Source: Brachybacterium kimchii
Lineage (GTDB): Bacteria; Actinomycetota; Actinomycetes; Actinomycetales; Dermabacteraceae
DNA: 64,000 bases
NCBI RefSeq assembly: GCF_023373525.1
Contig: NZ_CP097218.1
Span: 3,968,001 to 4,032,000, forward strand
Direction of reading: 5' to 3'
Shown: piece after piece, positions 59,197 through 64,000 of the stretch
Position numbering within the stretch: position 1 is the stretch's first letter
How the letters are laid out: each line of letters opens with the position of its first letter
The notes under the pieces: generated by a model
Seen by the model: the letters and a program-made list of their open reading frames with translations, nothing else
The model's database searches: none
Told to the model about the DNA's origin: nothing
Program-made: the position numbers and the translations under genes

Positions 59197-59904
59197 TCAG
59201 TGCACGAGCACCCGGCGGCCCTTCTTCATCCAGCCGCCCTTCCAGAGCATGTCGGTCGCGGCCACCGAGAGGCGGCTGCAGCCGTGGGAGGCGGGGTAGG
59301 GCGGGATCGAGGTGGCGCCGTGGATGGCCCAGCCGCGGTCGTAGTAGCCCGGTCGGTACAGCCTGCCCAGCGGCGCCGTCTGCCAGCCGCTCGAGGGGAA
59401 GCTGTACATCTTGAAGTCCCCGCTCGGCGTGGTCGCGGTCTTCCAGCGCCCGCCCGAGTAGTACTTCTTCCCCGAGGCGGTCGAGGTGTTGAGGATGTAC
59501 TTCAGCGTGCCGCCGCTGATGCAGTAGAGCAGCTGCTTCTTCTTGTCGACCTCGAAGGCCGTGCCCGAGGTGATGCGCGGCTTCGGGCGGGTGCCCTTCT
59601 TCAGCGCGGCGCGGGACTTCGCCCCGAACACGCCGTCCTTGGCGAGGCCCGCGGCCTTCTGCAGGGCGTAGACGGCCTGCGTGGTGGTGGCCCCGAAGCT
59701 GCCGTCGGCGCTGCCGCACCAGTAGCCGCGTGCGGCGAGATCCTTCTGCATGGTCTTCACGGCGCTCCCGCGATCGCCCGGATGCAGTACCGGGTCCTTC
59801 GCGGAGGCGGGGGACGTGCCCAGGGCCAGGGAGCCGGCGAGCACGGGTGCGCCGACGAGCAGGGCCCGACGGGTGGGCACGGGAGGGGTGGCGAGGCGGG
59901 TCAT
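59197..59904 (-). CDS. Exported L,D-transpeptidase with peptidoglycan-binding domain
   Basis: 235 aa from ATG 59904 with AAGGAGAG upstream. The Tat-like signal TRRALLVGAPVLAG ends at ASA (about residue 35). PG_binding_1 spans ~42-102 (GDRGSAVKTMQKDLAARGYW, DGVFGAKSRAALKKG). The YkuD domain follows, with His195 in AIHGATSIP and catalytic Cys209 in SHGCSRL. The usual Asn after HGC is Ser-Arg here. It would form 3-3 cross-links or attach proteins to the wall. A 21-bp dyad lies ~50 nt upstream. Confidence 0.88.
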   Translation of the reverse strand: MTRLATPPVPTRRALLVGAPVLAGSLALGTSPASAKDPVLHPGDRGSAVKTMQKDLAARGYWCGSADGSFGATTTQAVYALQKAAGLAKDGVFGAKSRAALKKGTRPKPRITSGTAFEVDKKKQLLYCISGGTLKYILNTSTASGKKYYSGGRWKTATTPSGDFKMYSFPSSGWQTAPLGRLYRPGYYDRGWAIHGATSIPPYPASHGCSRLSVAATDMLWKGGWMKKGRRVLVH

Positions 59905-59952
59905 CTGTCTCTCTCCTTGTAAGAGACGGCGCGGGGGGCCACCGTGGGTGCG

Positions 59953-59973
59953 ATGTCGCGATATGCGCGACAT
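59953..59973. promoter_or_regulatory. Inverted repeat upstream of the L,D-transpeptidase gene
   Basis: ATGTCGCG-ATATG-CGCGACAT, a perfect 8-5-8 dyad about 49 nt before the minus-strand start and ~145 nt before the plus-strand hydrolase. Suits a dimeric regulator of wall genes; binder unknown. Confidence 0.45.
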
Positions 59974-60117
59974 GTCCGATGGGCGGACGCGCCTCAGCCT
60001 GCCACAGGTCAAGAGAAAGCAAAAGAGAGGTCAAGGAACTGGTGTCTGACGTGGGCGGGGACCGGCGCAGACGGCGTGGAGGACGCGGGAGCGAGCGGGT
60101 GGGGGGAGCGGGAGCGC

Positions 60118-61002
60118 GTGTGGGAACCTGGGGCCGTGGACGACCTCCTCGCACCCTTCTCCTTCCCCTGCGCCCTGGGCGTCGCGGGCGCCGGCGGCAC
60201 TCTGCTGACCGCGGGCGACGCCGCGCGAGTGCACCCGCTCGCGAGCGTCTCGAAGCCGATCACCGCCCTCGGCGCGCTGATCGCCGTCGACCGCGCGCTG
60301 CTCGACCTCGAGGCGCCCGTCGGTCCCGAGGAGACGCGGGGAGCGCTGGCCGGCGGAGCGGACGCCGAGGTCCCCGAGGGCGCCACGATCCGCCACCTGC
60401 TCGCCCACACCGCCGGCTTCGCCTTCGACACCGGGGCCCTGCTCGCCGCGCCCGGCTCCCGCCGCATCTACTCCAACACCGGCTTCGAGGTGCTCGGCCG
60501 GGCGCTCGAGGAGGCGACCGGCACGGACCTCGAGACCTGGCTCGAGGACGAGGTCTGCGGGCCGCTCGGCCTGCGCGACCTCGAGGCATCGGGCTCGCCG
60601 GCCGCGGGGTTCCGCGCGAGCGTCCAGGACCTCCTGCTCGTCGGCGGCGAGATGCTCGCCCCCACCCTCGTCGGCCCCGAGCTCTGGCGGGAGGCCACGG
60701 GCGTGCAGTTCCCCGGCCTGCCCGGGGTGCTTCCCGGGTACGGGCGCCAGAAGCACAACGACTGGGGGCTCGGCCTCGAGATCCGCGACCACAAGAGCCC
60801 GCACTGGACGGGGGAGCGCAGCGGGCCCGCGAGCTTCGGCCACTTCGGCCAGTCCGGCTCCTTCCTGCTCCTGGACCCCGACCGCGGGCTCGCCCTCGCC
60901 TTCCTCGGCGAGGAGCCGTTCGGCCCCTCCCACGTCGCGCACTGGCCCGCGCTGATCGACGCCGTGCTCGCCCGGCACGACGCGGGGGGGCTGGGCGCGT
61001 GA
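60118..61002 (+). CDS. Serine hydrolase, beta-lactamase/penicillin-binding family (copy 1)
   Basis: About 294 aa from GTG 60118 (GTG 60136 is possible). The SxxK motif is S43-V-S-K46 in LASVSKPITALG, the second motif is IYSNTGFEVLG (YxN), and the third is FGHFGQSGS (HxG in place of KTG). This is the class C beta-lactamase/esterase layout, but short. No signal peptide, so it is cytoplasmic, unlike true beta-lactamases. Probably an esterase or amidase. Its stop overlaps the start of the paralogue as GTGA. Confidence 0.83.
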   Translation: MWEPGAVDDLLAPFSFPCALGVAGAGGTLLTAGDAARVHPLASVSKPITALGALIAVDRALLDLEAPVGPEETRGALAGGADAEVPEGATIRHLLAHTAGFAFDTGALLAAPGSRRIYSNTGFEVLGRALEEATGTDLETWLEDEVCGPLGLRDLEASGSPAAGFRASVQDLLLVGGEMLAPTLVGPELWREATGVQFPGLPGVLPGYGRQKHNDWGLGLEIRDHKSPHWTGERSGPASFGHFGQSGSFLLLDPDRGLALAFLGEEPFGPSHVAHWPALIDAVLARHDAGGLGA

Positions 61003-61853
61003 GCGGAGGGCCGGCGGCCGGGCGGACCCCGGGGGCCGACGGCCTCGGCGTGCTCGACGCGTTCGGCTTCGAGGCCGCCGCGATCGTGCTCGGCCCCGAG
61101 GGAGTGCGCGCGAGCGCGGGCGACCTCGAGAAGGTGCGCCCCCTGCGCTCGGTGAGCAAGACGCTCACCGGGTTCGCGTGCGCGATCGCCCTCGAGCGCG
61201 GCGCGGTCGCGCTGACGGACCCCGTCGGCCCCGAGGGGTCGACCCTGCGGCACGTGCTCTGCCACGCCTCCGGCCTCTTCTACGAGTCCGACCGCGTGCT
61301 GCAGGAGCCGGGGAAGCGGCGCCACTACTCCAACCGCGGGATCGACGTGGCCGCGCTGCACGTCGCGCGCGCCGTCGGCCGGGACTTCGAGGACTGGGTC
61401 TCGGGCGAGATCGCCGAGCCGCTCGGCATGGAGCGCCTGAGCTGGGACGGTCCGCCGTCCGTGGGCGCCTTCGCCCCGCTCGCGGACCTCGCCCTCCTCG
61501 CCCTCGAGCTGCTGCGGCCGACGCTGCTGGGCCCCGAGGTGTTCGCGCAGATGACCACCCCGCAGCTGCCCGGGCTGGTCGGCATCATGCCGGGGTTCGG
61601 CAAGCAGGACCCCAACCCCTTCGGACTCGGGTTCGAGGTGCGCGGCGCCAAGAGCCCCCACTGGACCGGGACCACGAGCAGCCCCGAGACCTTCGGGCAC
61701 TTCGGCATGCTCGGCACCGCCCTGTGGGTCGACCCGGTCGCCGACCTCGCCGCCGTCATCGGCACCGACCACGAGTTCTGCGACACCCACCGCGAGCTGC
61801 TCCCGCGCCTGAGCGACGACATCCTCGCGCGCTGGGCCCCGCCCGCCCGCTGA
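60999..61853 (+). CDS. Serine hydrolase, beta-lactamase/penicillin-binding family (copy 2)
   Basis: 284 aa from GTG 60999. The three motifs are the same as in copy 1: S51-V-S-K54 in LRSVSKTLTG, HYSNRGIDVAALH and FGHFGMLGT. KSPHWTG also occurs in both, so the pair arose by tandem duplication and then diverged. No signal peptide. Copy 2 lacks some of the N-terminal turn seen in copy 1. Coupled translation suggests a heterodimer or a two-step use; this is inference. Confidence 0.83.
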   Translation: MSGGPAAGRTPGADGLGVLDAFGFEAAAIVLGPEGVRASAGDLEKVRPLRSVSKTLTGFACAIALERGAVALTDPVGPEGSTLRHVLCHASGLFYESDRVLQEPGKRRHYSNRGIDVAALHVARAVGRDFEDWVSGEIAEPLGMERLSWDGPPSVGAFAPLADLALLALELLRPTLLGPEVFAQMTTPQLPGLVGIMPGFGKQDPNPFGLGFEVRGAKSPHWTGTTSSPETFGHFGMLGTALWVDPVADLAAVIGTDHEFCDTHRELLPRLSDDILARWAPPAR

Positions 61854-61934
61854 CACCGCCTTCCGGATAGTCTCGGAGGGACCCTCGTCCTCCGACCGCC
61901 GCGACGCCTGCGCGCCGCGAAGGAGCGCTCGCAC

Positions 61935-64000
61935 ATGCACGACGACACCCGCCTCACCGAGGAGCGGATCCGCCGCTTCGTCCGCGACCATCTCGACGGC
62001 GGAGGGCGGCGCGAGCAGGTCCCGGTCAGCATCCGCGCCCACGCGCTGCCGGGGGAGCCGGTCCCGCCCGCCGAGGCGATCGCGGCGCTGCCCGAGTACG
62101 TCCCGATCGAGGTGGGCCAGAGCTGGGGGCGCGCATGGTCGACGCTCTGGCTGCACGTCTCCGGCTCCGTGCCCGCGCAGTGGGACCGGCCCGAGGACCT
62201 GTGCGAGCTCGTCGTCGACCTCGACTTCACCGGCGGCCCCGGTTTCCAGTCCGAGGCGCTCGTCTTCACCCCGCAGGCCGAGCCCGTCAAGGCCGTCAAT
62301 CCGCTGAACGCGTTCATGACCCTCGCGCCCGGCCAGCGCCTCGACCACTTCCTCGAGTGCGCGGCGAACCCCGACGTCGCGGGCGGCTGGACCTTCGCGC
62401 CCACCGACCTCGGCGATCCCGCGACCCTCCCCGAGCGCGACCTCTACACGATCCGCGCCCTCCACGTGCAGCGCAGCGACCGGCGCATCCGCGCGCTCGC
62501 CGAGGACGTGCGCTCGCTCGACGGCCTCATGCACGAGCTGCCGGAGACCAGCCCCCGTCGGGCCGAGATCCTGCGCGCCCTCGAAGCGGCGCTCGACGCC
62601 GCCGACCCCGACGACCTGCCGGGCACGGCCGACGCCGCCCGCGAGGCCCTGCGCCCTGCCCTCGAGCGGCCCGCGCACTCCTCGGCGCTCACAGTGATGG
62701 CCACCGGCCACGCCCACATCGACTCGGCCTGGCTGTGGCCCGTGCGCGAGACCATCCGCAAGTGCGCCCGCACCTTCTCCAACGCGATCGCGCTCATGGA
62801 CGCCGAGCCGGACTTCACCTTCTCCGTCTCCTCCGCCCAGCAGTACCTGTGGATGAAGGAGCACTACCCGAGCCTGTTCGAGCGGATCCGCGAGAAGGTC
62901 GCCGAGGGCCGCTTCGTGCCCGTGGGCGGCATGTGGGTCGAGTCCGACACGAACATGCCCGGGAGTGAGGCGATGGCCCGGCAGTTCGTGGCCGGCAAGC
63001 GGTTCTTCCTCGAGGAGTTCGGCGTCGAGACCGCGCAGACCTGGCTGCCGGACTCCTTCGGCTACTCGGCGGCGCTCCCGCAGATCGCCGCGCTCGCCGG
63101 GCAGCGGGACTTCCTCACCCAGAAGGTCTCCTGGAACCAGACGAACACCTTCCCGCACCACACCTTCGCCTGGGAGGGCCTGGACGGGACGAGCGTCTTC
63201 ACCCACTTCCCGCCGGCCGACACCTACAACGGCACCCTCGAGCCCTCCGAGCTCGCGTTCCTCGAGCGCAACTTCAAGGAGAAGGGCCGCTCCGACGTCG
63301 CGATCGACCTCTTCGGCTTCGGCGACGGGGGCGGCGGTCCCTCCCGCGAGATGATCGAGGCCGGGCGCCGCGCGGCCGACCTCGAGGGCTCCCCGAAGGT
63401 CGAGTTCGCGAGCCCCGAGGAGTTCTTCTCCCGCGCCCGCGAGAGCTACCCCTCCCCGCCCGTCTGGGCCGGCGAGCTCTACCTCGAGCTGCACCGCGGC
63501 ACCTACAGCGCGCAGCTCGCGACCAAGCAGGGCAACCGGCGCACCGAGGCGGCTCTGCACCAGGCCGAGCACCTCGCGACCCTCGCCGCCGTGCGCGCGG
63601 GCGCCCCCTACCCTCACGACGCGCTCGAGGACATGTGGCACGACGCCCTGCTGCTGCAGTTCCACGACATCCTCCCGGGGTCGGCGATCGCCTGGGTGCA
63701 CCGCGACGCCGAGCGCAACCACGCCTCGATCCAGGCGCGCGCCGAGCAGGTGTCCCTCGACGCCCTCGCGGCGCTCGCCGGGACCGACGGGGCGGCCGCC
63801 GCGGAGGGGACCGGCGGCGCCGACGGGACGGGCGAGGAGCGCGCCGGGGACGAGATCCTGCTGAACACGGCCCCCGTCACCTCCCGCCGGGGCATCGCGC
63901 CCTACTCCGCGGGGCGCCCCGTGCAGGAGACCGAGGGCGTGGCCCTCGTGCGCCGCGGCGAGCGGATCGCCCTGGACAACGGCCTGGTCCGGGCGATCCT
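61935..64000 (+). CDS. Alpha-mannosidase, GH38 (3' end outside window)
   Basis: At least 688 aa, open at the window end. The N-terminal ~250 residues are a beta-rich domain typical of bacterial and cytosolic GH38. The catalytic domain has GHAHIDSAWLWPVRE (zinc His and Asp near 258-263), GGMWVESDTNMPG with the nucleophile Asp near 338, WLPDSFGYSAALPQIA and LELHRGTYSAQL. GH38 removes alpha-linked mannose with retention and needs zinc. AGGAGCG precedes ATG 61935. It is a class II mannosidase in type, acting in the cytoplasm since no signal is seen. Confidence 0.93.
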   Translation, partial: MHDDTRLTEERIRRFVRDHLDGGGRREQVPVSIRAHALPGEPVPPAEAIAALPEYVPIEVGQSWGRAWSTLWLHVSGSVPAQWDRPEDLCELVVDLDFTGGPGFQSEALVFTPQAEPVKAVNPLNAFMTLAPGQRLDHFLECAANPDVAGGWTFAPTDLGDPATLPERDLYTIRALHVQRSDRRIRALAEDVRSLDGLMHELPETSPRRAEILRALEAALDAADPDDLPGTADAAREALRPALERPAHSSALTVMATGHAHIDSAWLWPVRETIRKCARTFSNAIALMDAEPDFTFSVSSAQQYLWMKEHYPSLFERIREKVAEGRFVPVGGMWVESDTNMPGSEAMARQFVAGKRFFLEEFGVETAQTWLPDSFGYSAALPQIAALAGQRDFLTQKVSWNQTNTFPHHTFAWEGLDGTSVFTHFPPADTYNGTLEPSELAFLERNFKEKGRSDVAIDLFGFGDGGGGPSREMIEAGRRAADLEGSPKVEFASPEEFFSRARESYPSPPVWAGELYLELHRGTYSAQLATKQGNRRTEAALHQAEHLATLAAVRAGAPYPHDALEDMWHDALLLQFHDILPGSAIAWVHRDAERNHASIQARAEQVSLDALAALAGTDGAAAAEGTGGADGTGEERAGDEILLNTAPVTSRRGIAPYSAGRPVQETEGVALVRRGERIALDNGLVRAI

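Noticed and set aside
60118..61002. Calling the tandem serine hydrolases class C beta-lactamases (resistance genes)
   Set aside because: Neither has an export signal, both are short, and the third motif is HFG rather than KTG. An esterase or amidase role is more likely.
60468..63722. Long minus-strand open frame opposite the serine hydrolases and mannosidase
   Set aside because: The plus-strand frames carry full catalytic motifs (SxxK, HxD of GH38). The antisense frame is low-complexity and shows no domain.

Overview
The window is about 72% G+C with short spacing, many GTG starts and 1-8 bp gene overlaps. It carries the conserved actinobacterial block fhaA-fhaB-pstP-ftsW/rodA-pbpA-pknA-pknB next to trpG and crgA. 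Both point to a high-GC actinobacterium of the order Micrococcales. Brachybacterium or another Dermabacteraceae genus is my best guess, by general resemblance only.

Layout. 1-1640: end of an amino-acid ABC importer (binding protein fused to permease, plus ATPase). 1794-6887: a catabolic cluster for a 2-hydroxy or sugar acid (MFS importer, Ldh2-type dehydrogenase, DapA-type aldolase, FCD/GntR regulator, PGDH-type dehydrogenase). 6956-13830: HAD hydrolase, sugar MFS porter, UvrA-like ATPase and a sodium:solute symporter with a perfect 16-bp palindrome upstream. 14097-19601: membrane M50 protease, lipase-maturation-factor protein, cation exchanger divergent from an ArsR-type metal sensor, AlkB dioxygenase and a Bcp peroxiredoxin. 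19764: tRNA-Ser. 20179-21579: hipBA module whose hipA is broken. 22195-25023: PEP carboxylase. 25162-30273: AraC regulator and a siderophore ABC importer.

30298-36146 holds a four-gene set that matches, step for step, the eukaryotic route to ether lipids: fatty acyl-CoA reductase (fused to a HAD phosphatase), SDR, PlsC acyltransferase and alkyl-DHAP synthase with the HHH motif. 36263-40370: small hypothetical gene, Tat-exported esterase and a ThuA/ThuB-like pair.

40438-46403 is an accessory island with lower GC and different codon use. It lies between a terminator and tRNA-Arg(ACG). It carries a compact three-gene system (HNH-nuclease-like effector, 76-aa middle protein, DUF2326/SMC-like ATPase) that fits an ABC-three-component conflict (defence) system. 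The rest is a decayed IS3-type element and a beheaded serine recombinase.

46530-59904 (all minus strand) returns to core functions: LppM-like lipoprotein, SGNH hydrolase, CrgA, TrpG/PabA, the Ser/Thr kinase and cell-wall operon, and an exported L,D-transpeptidase. 60118-61853 has tandem serine hydrolases, and the window ends inside a GH38 alpha-mannosidase.

The most interesting items are the HNH/ABC-3C system and the ether-lipid cluster. Coordinates and motifs were read by eye. Family names rest on motif recognition, not on database searches.
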